A stretch of 17,354 nucleotides of DNA from an uncultured Acidobacteriota bacterium (GCA_903832475.1 CAILBQ010000113.1:1-17354); one strand, 5' to 3'; positions 1 to 8,312 are shown, counted from the stretch's first letter. Notes: generated by a model not told the origin, from the sequence alone. Program-made: numbers and translations.

Positions 1-49
1 TCACTGGACTATCTTGTCGAGATTCAGCTACTCCAAAATCGAGGTCATC

Positions 50-1063
50 ATGTTCAGACTTCCTCTTGCGATGTGCGGCCTGGCGGCCGTTCTTTGTTGG
101 TCTTCGTGCATGGCGTGGGCGCAGTTGGCGCAGCCGGATGGCGGGACGATTGAGCGCGGCTCACTGCCGGCGCGGTGGTTGTCGCAGCAGGCGAAATGCA
201 TGGAGATTCCCGAGTGGGAAGTGCATGAGTACAACAAGGGTTTCTACATTCTGAGGCAGTCGCCTTGTTCGGATTTTGAGAAGCCGTTTGTGTTTCTTTT
301 GTTTGGCAAGGACAAGGCGCTGTTGATGGACACGGGTTCGCGGGATGGGAACCTGGCTCCGGCGATCAAGAGGACAGTCAAGAACTGGCTGCTGCGCAAT
401 GGACGCACGAGTATTCCGCTGATCGTGGCGCATACGCATGAGCATGAAGACCACACCTGGGGCGACAAGGAATTGCAGGCGATGAACGATGCGGCGATGC
501 CTGTGACGTTTGTGGCGGCGGAGGTCGGTGCGGTGCAGAAGGCTTTTGCGATCGAGCATTGGCCTACGGATATTGGGCATCTCGACCTGGGCGGGCGGGT
601 CGTGGATCTGATTCCGATTCCGGGACACAGCAAGGTGAGCGTGGCGCTCTATGACCGCAACACGGCGGTGCTGCTGACCGGGGATACGCTGTATCCGGGG
701 CGGCTATATGTGGTGGATTTTGGGGCATACGAAGTGAGTGTGGAGAGGCTGATCAAGTTTACGGAAGGCAAGCCGGTGGCGCAGGTGCTGGGGAATCATA
801 TCGAGCAGTCGAGTACCCCGTTTGTGGATTACCCGGTGGGAACGATGTATCAGCCGCAGGAGCACGAATTGGCGCTGTCGCGCGGGACTCTGCTGGAGCT
901 GGGCGAGGCGGTGCGGTCGATGCATGGGGTGGCGAGAAGGCTGTGCATGCGGGACTTTTCGGTGTGGCCGGTGGGGCCGGAGTTTATGACTCCGGAGGAA
1001 GAGGCGAAGTTCAAGGAGCGGGTGAAGGAGCAGCGGGAGAAGATGTGGGATCAAACGCGGTAG
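50..1063 (+). CDS. Secreted MBL-fold metallo-hydrolase
   Basis: This is a metallo-beta-lactamase-fold hydrolase of 337 residues with an N-terminal Sec signal peptide (hydrophobic segment about residues 4-24, ending AWAQ), so it should act outside the cytoplasm. The metal-binding set is complete. HxHxDH is seen as HEHEDH at residues 130-135, followed by His193 in PGHS, Asp212 in TGDT and a late His250 in GNH. This pattern predicts a dinuclear zinc enzyme, but the fold covers lactonases, thiolesterases, beta-lactamases and others, and the substrate cannot be told from sequence. I chose the ATG at 50 because GAGG lies 5 bases upstream and the signal peptide starts there; a TTG at 14 would add 12 residues before it. 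The next gene starts about 170 bases downstream, and no terminator was seen between them. Confidence 0.88.
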   Translation: MFRLPLAMCGLAAVLCWSSCMAWAQLAQPDGGTIERGSLPARWLSQQAKCMEIPEWEVHEYNKGFYILRQSPCSDFEKPFVFLLFGKDKALLMDTGSRDGNLAPAIKRTVKNWLLRNGRTSIPLIVAHTHEHEDHTWGDKELQAMNDAAMPVTFVAAEVGAVQKAFAIEHWPTDIGHLDLGGRVVDLIPIPGHSKVSVALYDRNTAVLLTGDTLYPGRLYVVDFGAYEVSVERLIKFTEGKPVAQVLGNHIEQSSTPFVDYPVGTMYQPQEHELALSRGTLLELGEAVRSMHGVARRLCMRDFSVWPVGPEFMTPEEEAKFKERVKEQREKMWDQTR

Positions 1064-1237
1064 GTGAGTGACCGATCGAGCTTGCCATGCTGAGTGCTGC
1101 TTTAGAGATGGCGACAATGCACCTGAGGCGGATGAGTCAACATCGGGTCAAATGCGAGAAGGATGGCGACGGTCGCGGCGAGTGGCTATCAAACTAGGTG
1201 CTTCTGATGGGTGCCTGGATTCATGGAAGGAGTCATG

Positions 1238-2429
1238 ATGCATTTTGATGGGAGAGGTTCGAGAAGGCGATTCCTGACTTCTGTTTCCAAGGCAGCGGGT
1301 GCGGCCTTGCTGCTGCGGTCCGGATTCGACTGCGCAGCGGAGACGGTCGATCCGCGAGTGGCAGGCATTGTGGCCAAGACGATCGGGATCGACACGCATA
1401 ATCACGTTGACGTCCCACTCACTGCGGCAGAATTGCCGGGGCCGGATATCGATCTGGCCGGCGAGATGAAGCGGTCGGGTTTCTCCGCAATTTGCATGAC
1501 CTTTGCAACGGACTATCAATTCGGCGATGCTTACGAGCGATTTCTCAAAGGGCTTGCGTCTATGGACCGGCAGTTGGCGCGCAACGGAATGACGCGGTCT
1601 CTTACCTCAAACGATGTCCGCGCGGCTCATCAGAAAGGGCAGCCGACAGTTATTCAGGCGATTGAAGGCGGTCATTTCCTTCAAGGACACCTGGAGCGGG
1701 TGGAAGTAGCTTATGGGCGCGGGCTGCGACATCTAGGGCTGCTGCATGATAGCGACGCTTCGGTTCCATTGGGTGACGTGTACACCAACACGCCCCGCTA
1801 CGGAGGACTGACGGCGTTTGGTGCGTCTGTCCTCAAGGAATGCAATCGACTGGGCATTCTCATTGATCTTGCCCACGCCAATATGCAGACGACGGAAGCC
1901 GCGCTCAAGGTCACGAACAGGCCGGTCATCATCTCGCACACCGGCCTCGATACGCAGTTGGGGAGCGATCCGCATCTTGCGCAGATGATGCGGCCCAGGC
2001 TGATCAGCAAGGAACAGGCCAGGATCGTTGCCGACGCCGGAGGACTGGTCGGTGTCTGACCCATCTGTCGGACTCGCCCGTGGAGTATGCGCGGAACATT
2101 CGGGCGTTGGTTGAGGTCATCGGCGTGGATCACGTATGTATTGTATAGGGACAGATACCAAACTTACACAACCCAGCCCTCGCCCGATGGGCCCTGGACC
2201 TGGGGGGCCTGGTTCGAGCGGTCCTGCTTCGGGTGGTCCAGGACCGGGGCAAGAGCGTCCTCGTGTCGGCGAGCGGACAAATCAGGCATGGCAGGACCAA
2301 ACGAGCGGATTCTATTACGTCGTTGTGGATGCCATGCTCAAAACGGGCTTCACCCCGGATGAGATCGGTAACATTGCCGGCGCAAACTTTCTGCGTGTGT
2401 TCGATAAGGTGACAGCACGCCCAACCTGA
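1238..2429 (+). pseudogene. Tat-exported M19 membrane dipeptidase, broken by two frameshifts
   Basis: The first frame encodes a peptidase M19 (renal dipeptidase family) protein with a twin-arginine signal (SRRRFL at residues 8-13). It has the zinc motif H56-V-D58, the bridging-Glu segment QAIEGGH, and the later metal or substrate histidines in IDLAHA and IISHTG. It stops at TGA 2057-2059 in the middle of a conserved stretch. The homology continues one frame away from 2059 (THLSDSPVEYARNIRALVEV). It then reaches TAG at 2146 and switches again into a third frame (C-I-G-T-D-T-K, then a Gly/Pro-rich loop and DAMLKTGFTPDEIGNIAGAN) ending at 2429. The first break fits loss of one G from a TGG codon, the second a 5-base tandem duplication TGTAT at 2137-2146. 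The start could also be ATG 1235; AAGGAG at 1227-1232 serves either. Either a recently dead gene or sequencing error would explain this; the clean duplication favours true slippage. Confidence 0.8.
2137..2146 (+). repeat. 5-base tandem duplication TGTAT x2 that breaks the dipeptidase gene
   Basis: TGTAT occurs twice in direct succession. Removing one copy restores the reading D-H-V-C-I-G-T-D-T-K, which is the expected metal-binding strand of an M19 dipeptidase. The copy number change is therefore the likely frameshift mutation. Confidence 0.75.
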
Positions 2430-2501
2430 GTGGCGCCTGCGCGAAGCGAGATAGATTCTGACTACGCCGGCTGCGGAGAGTTGAAGGGATTTGTATGCGA
2501 A

Positions 2502-4211
2502 TTAGTCGGGTTTGCGGGTGAAGTGGAAGTTGCGGATGCGGCCGGAGTTCAGGGTGAAGCCGGTAATTTTGTGGTTGGCGTCGCGGGTGAAGTGGAGGGT
2601 GCCGGTGTCGCTGGTGAAGGTGTCGGTCATGGCGGGGTGGAGGGGATCGGGCTTGTGCTTGAGCCGGTTGAGGTTGAGTTTGTCGCCGGTCATGGTGAGG
2701 CGGTAGATGGGATCGATCTCTTCGCTGGTGTAGGCGCCCGCGTAGTCGGCGAGCTGGGTGGGGGTGGGATCGAAGGTGGCGACGGATTCGTAGAGGTCGG
2801 GTTTGCCGTCCTTGTAGGTTTGCTCGAGGCTGCGAGGTTTGCCGGCATCGGCGGCGATGAAGTGGAAGTCGACGTCGTCGCTCCAGTGAACGCCAGCCAA
2901 GTGAAAGTGGGATGGGGCGATGGGCTTGAGTTCGTGGAAGTCGTTGTCGCCCGTGTCCATCTGGAGCTTGTTGTCTTTGATGACGATGATGTTGAAGTCG
3001 TCGTCCTTGCGATCCCAGTAGGTGCCGGCGATGGCGGCCATTTCGTCGGGCGTTAGCGGAGATGCGACGGTGGTGGATTGTGGCTTGGGAGAGGCTGGCG
3101 GAGTGGGTGCGGCTTTGAAGTCTTTGGCCAGTACGATGTCGGCGACTTTGCGGACGAGGTCGCTGGGGTTGGTGCCGGCGGAGTTGCAGAGGACCGAGGC
3201 GGAGAAGTGCTGGTCGGGGAAGCGGGTCATGTCGGAGCGATAGCCGGCGTCGCCGCCGTTGTGGTCGACGGTGGGCAGTCCTTTGTACGTGCCGATGCTG
3301 AGGCCGGAGGCGTAGTCCTGCAACTCGCCGTTGTTGAGCTTGTCGCGATGGGTCATCTGCTGGGTGAAATCGGGGCCGCCGATGACGGGGTGGTAGAAGT
3401 TTTCATCCCAGAGCTGGAGGTCTTCGACGGTGGTGTGGAGGCTGGTGGCTCCGGCGGTGTCGAAGTTGGTGAGGTTCATGCGGAAGGGCTTGTCTTTGCC
3501 GGCTTGTTCGTAGCCGAGGGCGTCGTGCTTGATGACTTCTTCGTGATCGTCGCGGAAGTGGGTGTGGGTCATGCCAAGCGGGATGAAGATGTTCTTGGTC
3601 GTGAATTCGCGGAAGGACATGCCGCTGACGCGGGCGACAGTGATGGCAAGCAGGGTGAAGCCGGTGTTGCTGTAGAGAAACTGCTCGCCGGGCTTGAAGT
3701 TGAGCTCTTTCTGGTGGACGAGGACGGACATGACGTCGTCGTCGGTGATGAGGTCCTGGGAGTAGCGCCAGCCGGCGAGTTCGAGGAGCGCCCACTGATC
3801 GCGCAGGCCGCTGGTGTGGTGCATGAGATGGCGGAGGGTGATGGTTTCGTGGAAGTCGGGAAGCTCGGGGATGTACTTGTGGATGTCGTCGTCGAGAGAG
3901 AGCTTGCCCTGCTGGGCGAGGAGCAGGATGGAGGCGGCGGTGAACTGCTTGGACATGGAGGCGACGTGGAAGACGGTGGCCGGAGTGATGGGGACATCGT
4001 CATTGAGATTGGCCATGCCGTAGCCTTGCTTGTAGACGATCTTGCCGTCTTGATAGATGCCGAGTGCGCAGCCGGGGGAGTCGGGCTTGCTCCACTGGGC
4101 GAAGATGTTGTCGACCTGGGTGACGTTGTCGGGGGAAAGCGTCTGCGCGGAGGCGACGAGAGGAGTTACGAGAAGGGCAAGGGCCGCGTGAGGAAGATAC
4201 TTCGATGGCAT
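2502..4211 (-). CDS. Secreted serine hydrolase, beta-lactamase class C / PBP-like, with C-terminal extension
   Basis: This 569-residue protein has a Sec signal peptide (about residues 1-22, ending ASAQ) and a beta-lactamase-family serine hydrolase domain (Pfam PF00144 type, about residues 30-365). The catalytic signature is intact: S85-M-S-K88 is the SxxK motif, Y180-S-N182 the YxN motif and H317-N-G-G the KTG-equivalent. HHTSGL at about 131-136 is also typical of the family. After a Pro/Ser-rich linker (about 368-385) come roughly 185 residues that look like two beta-rich DUF3471-like modules. Relatives include class C beta-lactamases, D-Ala-D-Ala carboxypeptidases and esterases (EstB type). 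The HxG box and the extension argue more for a peptidase or esterase than a true beta-lactamase. It is convergent with the dead dipeptidase gene (72-base gap), and the opposite strand carries a long spurious open frame. Confidence 0.92.
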   Translation of the reverse strand: MPSKYLPHAALALLVTPLVASAQTLSPDNVTQVDNIFAQWSKPDSPGCALGIYQDGKIVYKQGYGMANLNDDVPITPATVFHVASMSKQFTAASILLLAQQGKLSLDDDIHKYIPELPDFHETITLRHLMHHTSGLRDQWALLELAGWRYSQDLITDDDVMSVLVHQKELNFKPGEQFLYSNTGFTLLAITVARVSGMSFREFTTKNIFIPLGMTHTHFRDDHEEVIKHDALGYEQAGKDKPFRMNLTNFDTAGATSLHTTVEDLQLWDENFYHPVIGGPDFTQQMTHRDKLNNGELQDYASGLSIGTYKGLPTVDHNGGDAGYRSDMTRFPDQHFSASVLCNSAGTNPSDLVRKVADIVLAKDFKAAPTPPASPKPQSTTVASPLTPDEMAAIAGTYWDRKDDDFNIIVIKDNKLQMDTGDNDFHELKPIAPSHFHLAGVHWSDDVDFHFIAADAGKPRSLEQTYKDGKPDLYESVATFDPTPTQLADYAGAYTSEEIDPIYRLTMTGDKLNLNRLKHKPDPLHPAMTDTFTSDTGTLHFTRDANHKITGFTLNSGRIRNFHFTRKPD

Positions 4212-4332
4212 AAAGGGTCACCTGGGGGTTGACAATGCGATGAGCGTCGATTCGTGACAAGAGTTACGGCCGGCCGGGGAAGATGGTTCGCGGAAAATGT
4301 TTTTTCAAGAATCTGTGAGGAAAGCATACCTC

Positions 4333-4348
4333 AGGGGCTGAAGCCCCT
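4333..4348. repeat. REP-like palindrome AGGGGCT-GA-AGCCCCT
   Basis: A perfect 7-base inverted repeat with a 2-base centre. The same layout (stem, then a short A-rich centre, then stem) recurs at 9117 and 9152, with different arm sequences. No T-run follows, so it is not a standard terminator. Confidence 0.7.
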
Positions 4349-4466
4349 ATTGTGTTGGTGACTTTATGCCGGGGATACAGTGTCTGCGTGACAACTCGTC
4401 ACCGTAGGCGATATGAGGTAGCTGAAAGGCCCGCGGCTAACAACGACGAGCTGTTTCACGGCATTT

Positions 4467-4486
4467 CAGCAGCCTGAAGGCTGCTG
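4467..4486. repeat. REP-like palindrome CAGCAGCC-TGAA-GGCTGCTG
   Basis: A perfect 8-base inverted repeat around TGAA, about 120 bases from the first palindrome. The arms differ from the other copies but the central GAA is shared with several of them. Confidence 0.7.
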
Positions 4487-4736
4487 CTCCCTCCGGAAAA
4501 CGGGACAGCTCATTCCGGAAGCCGGTTCTCACGCAGACACCGAGTTCCCGGCCTACCTGCCCCCTGAGTGAGATGGCCAGCGCGGTCTACGCGGGCTTGA
4601 GGCAGGGCGTGAGTGTGTCCGCGATTGGACAAGGAGCGACGCGAGTGAACACCTTGCGGTGTGAGGTTCTGGGGTAAGTGATTGATTGGCAAGGAAGGAT
4701 TGGAATACGGATTTGGACAGCGGCGTGCAAGGTTTC

Positions 4737-4748
4737 GAGGTGAGGTGA
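4737..4748 (+). promoter_or_regulatory. Doubled Shine-Dalgarno sequence of the ADOP permease
   Basis: GAGGTGAGGTGA contains two overlapping GAGGTGA ribosome-binding motifs. The upstream one sits 7 bases before ATG 4751, the downstream one only 2 bases before it. This decides the start at 4751 over the TTG at 4682. Confidence 0.6.
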
Positions 4749-4750
4749 CC

Positions 4751-7282
4751 ATGACTACGTTGATTCAGGACCTGCGGTATGCGGCGCGGCAGTTGCAGAA
4801 GACGCTGGGGTTTACGGTGACGGTGCTGTTGATCCTGGCGCTGGGGATTGGCGCCAATGCGGCTATCTTTTCGCTGGTGAACGCAGTGATGCTGAAGAGC
4901 CTGCCGGTGGTAGATCCGACGACGTTGTGGCGGCTGGGCGATCATAATGACTGCTGCGTGGGCACGAACGGACCGCGGGACGATGGCGACTACTCGTATT
5001 TTTCCACGGATACGTATGAGCAGTTGAGAAAGAATGTGCCGGAGTTTGAGGAGCTGGCGGCGATGCAGGCGGGCTTCACTTACAGTCCAATTACGGTGAG
5101 GCCGGATGGAGCGCAAAGCCTGCCCAAGTCAGTGATGGGGGAGTTTGTTTCGGGGAATTATTTTCGGACCTTCGGACTGCATCCGCAGGCTGGGCGGTTG
5201 TTGACGGATACGGACGATTCGCAAAGCGCGCCGTTGACGGCGGTGATGAGTTACTCGACGTGGCAGCGTGACTTTGCCGGAAGCGCTTCGGTGATCGGCG
5301 GCACGTTCTGGGTGAATACGAAAGCGGTTACGGTGGTGGGGATTGCGCCGCGTGGGTTTTATGGCGACCGGCTGACGAGCACGCCACCGGACTACTACCT
5401 GCCGATCGAGTCGATGCTGGTGCTGGCGAATGCTCCGTATGTGCATATGCCGAAGACCAACTGGCTGTACATGGTGGGGAGGGTAAAGCCGGGGACGGCG
5501 ATGGGCCCGCTGCAGGAGAAGGTGAACGCGGTGCTGCGGCAGGCGTATGCGAGCCGCGATGATTTTTCGACGAAGCAGGGCAAGCTGCTGCTGGCCAAGG
5601 CGCATGTGAAGCTGGTGCCGGGCGGTGCGGGGATTTCGAACCTGCAGGAACAGTATGGCGATCACCTAAAGATGCTGATGTGGATTTCGGGGCTGGTGCT
5701 GCTGATTGCGTGCGCGAACATTGCCAACCTGCTGCTGGTGCGGGGCATGGGGCGGAAGGCGGAGATGTCGATTCGCACGGCGCTGGGGGCGATGCGCGCA
5801 AGGATTGTGCGACAGCTGCTGACGGAGAGCATTCTGCTGGCCGGGGCGGGTGGGCTCGTGGGGCTGGTAGTGGCGTATGCAGGGACGCAGATGCTGTTGA
5901 AGCTGGCGTTTCCGGGAGCGACGGGGGTGCCGATCGATGCGACTCCGTCGCTGGAGGTGATCGGGTTTGCGTTTGTGGTTTCGCTGCTAACGGGAGTGGT
6001 GTTTGGGGTGATGCCGGCGTGGATCACGGCGCAAGCGAATCCGGCGGATGCGCTGCGCAGCGGGACGCGGGCAACGGGACAGGGAGCTTCGCTGTTGCAG
6101 CGGGGGCTGGTGGTGCTGCAGGCTTCGCTGTCGCTGGTGCTGCTGGTGGGCGCGGGGCTCTTTTTGCAGAACCTGAACAAGCTGGAGAGCTCGGACTTGA
6201 AGCTGGATTCGCGGAACCGGTATATCGTGCATATCAATCCGCAGGCGGCGGGGTATTCGCAAATGCAGCTGGAGGCGCTGTATCGGACGATGGAAGAGCG
6301 ATTCCATGCGGTGCCGGGTGTGGTGAAGGTGGGGATCTCGAACTACACGCCGATGGAGGACAACAACTGGGGGAATTCGATTGGCGTGGAAGGCGAGCCG
6401 GATCCGCATGGCGGAGCTTCGTTTGTGAAAGCCAACGCGGAGTACTTCGATTCGGTGGGCACGCGGATCGTGATGGGGCGCGGGATTGGAGTGCAGGACA
6501 CGTCGACGGCGCCGCCGGTTACGGTGGTGAACCAGGCGTTTGTCAACCATTTCTTCAAAGGCAAAAATCCCATTGGGCATCGGATTGGTTCGCCTGAGTC
6601 GCCTTCCGATTTTGAAATCGTCGGAGTGGTGGAGGACACGGCGTATACCGACGTGCGATGGAAGGATCACACCATGTATTTTGTGCCCAACATGCAGCGT
6701 GCGCCGAGCGACAAGGATCCAATCGAGAAGGACATGTCGCTGTATGCGGGAGCAATCGTGGTGGAGACGGAGCGCCCGATGAGCGATATGGAGACGATTG
6801 CGCGGAAGACGCTGGCGGCCATCAATCCGAACCTGACGGTGGTGAAATTCCAGACCTTCAATGAGCAGATTGCGGACACGTTTTCAGAAGCGCGGCTGAT
6901 TGCGCGACTGACGACGCTGTTTGGCGGGCTGGCGCTGCTGCTGGCGTCGATTGGGCTGTATGGAGTGACGGCGTATACGGTGGTGCGGCGGACGCCGGAG
7001 ATCGGGATACGCATGGCGCTGGGGGCGAACCGCGGCGGGGTGATTGCGATGATCCTGCGGAGCGCGGCGATCCAGACCGTGCTGGGGCTGGCGATCGGGG
7101 TTCCGGTGGCGTATATGAGCATGCGGTTTGTGAAGGCGCAGTTGTATGAGATTACGAGCCCGGATGTGCGGGTGATGTCGGGGGCCATTGTGACGCTGGC
7201 GGTGGCGGCTTGCGTGGCGGGGTGGTTGCCGGCGCGGCGGGCGGCTTCGATTGATCCGGTGAAGGCGTTGCGGATGGAGTGA
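4751..7282 (+). CDS. ADOP-family ABC transporter permease (duplicated MacB/FtsX architecture)
   Basis: This 843-residue membrane protein is built as two MacB-periplasmic-core plus FtsX units. It begins with the family signature LIQDLRYAARQLQK and a first transmembrane helix (about residues 21-46, LGIGANAAIFSLVNAVML). A large extracytoplasmic domain follows, then FtsX helices from about 305 with the conserved GRKAEMSIRTALGA segment. A further helix at about 455-475 (LVVLQASLSLVLLVGAG) leads into a second periplasmic domain and C-terminal FtsX helices from about 717 (RRTPEIGIRMALGAN). This matches the acidobacterial duplicated orphan permease family (TIGR03434), whose members typically lack an adjacent ATPase, as here. 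Homologous MacB/LolC/FtsX proteins couple ATP hydrolysis in the cytoplasm to mechanical work on periplasmic partners; the partner and substrate of this one are unknown. No PadR-type regulator lies just upstream, although such genes often accompany the family. Confidence 0.93.
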   Translation: MTTLIQDLRYAARQLQKTLGFTVTVLLILALGIGANAAIFSLVNAVMLKSLPVVDPTTLWRLGDHNDCCVGTNGPRDDGDYSYFSTDTYEQLRKNVPEFEELAAMQAGFTYSPITVRPDGAQSLPKSVMGEFVSGNYFRTFGLHPQAGRLLTDTDDSQSAPLTAVMSYSTWQRDFAGSASVIGGTFWVNTKAVTVVGIAPRGFYGDRLTSTPPDYYLPIESMLVLANAPYVHMPKTNWLYMVGRVKPGTAMGPLQEKVNAVLRQAYASRDDFSTKQGKLLLAKAHVKLVPGGAGISNLQEQYGDHLKMLMWISGLVLLIACANIANLLLVRGMGRKAEMSIRTALGAMRARIVRQLLTESILLAGAGGLVGLVVAYAGTQMLLKLAFPGATGVPIDATPSLEVIGFAFVVSLLTGVVFGVMPAWITAQANPADALRSGTRATGQGASLLQRGLVVLQASLSLVLLVGAGLFLQNLNKLESSDLKLDSRNRYIVHINPQAAGYSQMQLEALYRTMEERFHAVPGVVKVGISNYTPMEDNNWGNSIGVEGEPDPHGGASFVKANAEYFDSVGTRIVMGRGIGVQDTSTAPPVTVVNQAFVNHFFKGKNPIGHRIGSPESPSDFEIVGVVEDTAYTDVRWKDHTMYFVPNMQRAPSDKDPIEKDMSLYAGAIVVETERPMSDMETIARKTLAAINPNLTVVKFQTFNEQIADTFSEARLIARLTTLFGGLALLLASIGLYGVTAYTVVRRTPEIGIRMALGANRGGVIAMILRSAAIQTVLGLAIGVPVAYMSMRFVKAQLYEITSPDVRVMSGAIVTLAVAACVAGWLPARRAASIDPVKALRME

Positions 7283-7328
7283 GGGCGCGAGAGGCGGACG
7301 TTGGGACGCCAGGGAAAGTGACTGTTTC

Positions 7329-7530
7329 TCCGTCGCGGTCTTGTTCCCAGGGCGAATTTTCTGGCAAACTCGGCGCGGCTGAGGCCGGTCTGTTTGCGTA
7401 CTTCGCGGACTTCGATACCGAGTGGCAGTGGGGTGTGATGGACTTTGGAGGGCTGCATCTCGCCGCGAGCGATGGCGAGGGCTTCCTGCATGGACGCTTC
7501 GATTTCGTCGCCGACATTCTAGTGATTCAT
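7329..7530 (-). pseudogene. Decayed HigA-like helix-turn-helix antitoxin remnant
   Basis: Reading down from ATG 7530, behind a strong GGAGGAGAGA ribosome-binding site, gives M-N-H, then an amber stop at 7519-7521, then a continuous in-frame homology (NVGDEIEASMQEALAIARGE, later REVRKQTGLSRAEFARKFAL). This is the N-terminal half of an XRE/HigA-type antitoxin. At about 7348 the frame breaks. One frame over, WEQDRDGE appears, which resembles the WEQGRR helix normally found some seven residues after KFAL, so a small frameshifting deletion seems to have removed part of the recognition helix. Nothing of the C-terminus remains before the permease gene. Translation could restart at the internal ATG 7491, but the DNA-binding helix would still be damaged. 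It starts 24 bases after the vapC stop and may once have belonged to that operon or to a separate HigBA pair. Confidence 0.6.
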
Positions 7531-7554
7531 GGATCTCTCCTCCGCGTCTTGGGA

Positions 7555-7986
7555 TCAACAGGGAAGGGTGCGGAGATACTTATGCAGTCTCTTGGACAGG
7601 TCCGAGATAGGTCCGTCGCGGGTGATGAGGGTGAGGTCGTGGACACGGGCGGTGGCGATCAGAAAGCAGTCACCAGGGTCACCGTAGCCGTAGATCGATG
7701 GGACGATCGCCGCCTCAGAAGCGATGGCGTGAGAGATGGGGAGGGACCGGGCGCGCAGATTGCGAACGGTTTGTCGCCACCAGAGATCGGGTGAGAGGCC
7801 GAGCAGATTTGGTCGCTTGGATGGAGGCTGTTTGAGGGCGGCCAGGCCCGCTTCCCAGGCGGCGATGGGAGATACAAAAAGTTCTCGGTTGGATTGAGCC
7901 TTGGCGATTTCAAGGAGCGCTTTGGTTTCGAGAGGCGCGCCTTCTGCCAGCCAGATCAGGCAGTGAGTGTCTAGCAGGACGCGCAC
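7555..7986 (-). CDS. vapC: VapC-type PIN-domain toxin
   Basis: This 143-residue PIN-domain protein should be a Mg2+-dependent ribonuclease toxin of a type II toxin-antitoxin system; VapC relatives cut initiator tRNA or 23S rRNA. The acidic residues are in place: Asp6 in LLDTH, Glu45 in SPIAAWEAG, Asp106 in GDPGDCFLIATA and Asp124 in TRD. Length is normal. The start is GTG at 7986, two bases after the stop of the upstream small gene, which implies translational coupling and toxin synthesis tied to its antitoxin. One departure from the common form is GDPGDCFL in place of the usual DPFDRLL, so the Arg after the catalytic Asp is Cys. A decayed helix-turn-helix gene follows directly downstream. 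Confidence 0.88.
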   Translation of the reverse strand: MRVLLDTHCLIWLAEGAPLETKALLEIAKAQSNRELFVSPIAAWEAGLAALKQPPSKRPNLLGLSPDLWWRQTVRNLRARSLPISHAIASEAAIVPSIYGYGDPGDCFLIATARVHDLTLITRDGPISDLSKRLHKYLRTLPC

Positions 7987-7988
7987 AA

Positions 7989-8207
7989 CTAAGCTGTTGC
8001 CGCGGTTTTACGGGCAGACGGCTTTCTGGGCTTCCCTTTGGCGACCTGTTCGGCGATGGGTTTGGTGAGGTCCAAGTCCTTACGGAAGGCGATCATGCCT
8101 TGCATGGAGGCGTAGCCTTTCAATGCGAAGGCGGCTCCGGAGGCCAGGTCGCGGACCACGTAGTCGGCGCCTTGCTTCTCTAAAGTGATTTTTTTGTTTG
8201 CGGGCAT
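7989..8207 (-). CDS. Putative antitoxin of the VapC pair, family not recognised
   Basis: A 72-residue protein whose gene ends two bases before the vapC start, the normal position for the antitoxin. The sequence (VVRDLASGAAFALKGYASMQ in the middle, then DLDLTKPIAEQVAKGK) is not one I can place in the AbrB, Phd/YefM, RHH or CopG families. The N-terminal 45 residues look like a small beta-rich fold. The C-terminal 20 residues are rich in Lys, Arg, Ala and Pro and probably disordered. In most pairs the C-terminal part wraps the toxin and the N-terminal part binds the operator, so the basic tail here is unusual. AAGGAAAG at 8214-8221, six bases before the ATG, supports the start. The role is inferred from gene position only. 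Confidence 0.72.
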   Translation of the reverse strand: MPANKKITLEKQGADYVVRDLASGAAFALKGYASMQGMIAFRKDLDLTKPIAEQVAKGKPRKPSARKTAATA

Positions 8208-8227
8208 AATGGTCTTTCCTTGTCCTA

Positions 8228-8256
8228 AGCATAGGCCGATTGTTGCTATTTTTCCA
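8228..8256 (-). promoter_or_regulatory. Possible sigma-70 promoter of the toxin-antitoxin operon
   Basis: On the minus strand TGGAAA (8251-8256) and TATGCT (8228-8233) are separated by 17 bases. Each matches four of six consensus positions, and they lie just ahead of the ribosome binding site of the putative antitoxin gene. Weak evidence, based on position and spacing. Confidence 0.35.
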
Positions 8257-8312
8257 TGAGTGTATGGCGCGGAAATGGAATCTGCGAAGATTGGGGCGGG
8301 GGTGAGTCTGCC

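Larger units (their letters stand above)
4212..4750. other. Long intergenic region between divergent genes, with two REP-like palindromes
   Basis: The stretch separates the divergently transcribed serine hydrolase and ADOP permease genes, so it should hold both promoters. I found no convincing sigma-70 pair and no supported gene. It carries two short perfect palindromes, listed separately, and ends in the permease ribosome binding site. Confidence 0.6.

Noticed and set aside
2210..2220. GGTTCGAGC resembling a tRNA T-loop
   Set aside because: No matching acceptor, D or anticodon stems surround it, and it lies inside the dipeptidase homology.
2430..3056. 208-codon plus-strand frame after the dipeptidase remnant
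   Set aside because: Mostly antisense to the end of the serine hydrolase gene and Val/Gly-rich; no start signal.
3078..4232. 384-codon open frame on the plus strand
   Set aside because: It is antisense to the serine hydrolase gene, whose motifs are intact. The translation is Gly/Val/Glu-rich low-complexity typical of a shadow frame in GC-rich DNA.
8256..8312. Upstream ATG start for yceH
   Set aside because: It has no ribosome binding site and adds residues without family homology; GTG 8313 has both support lines.
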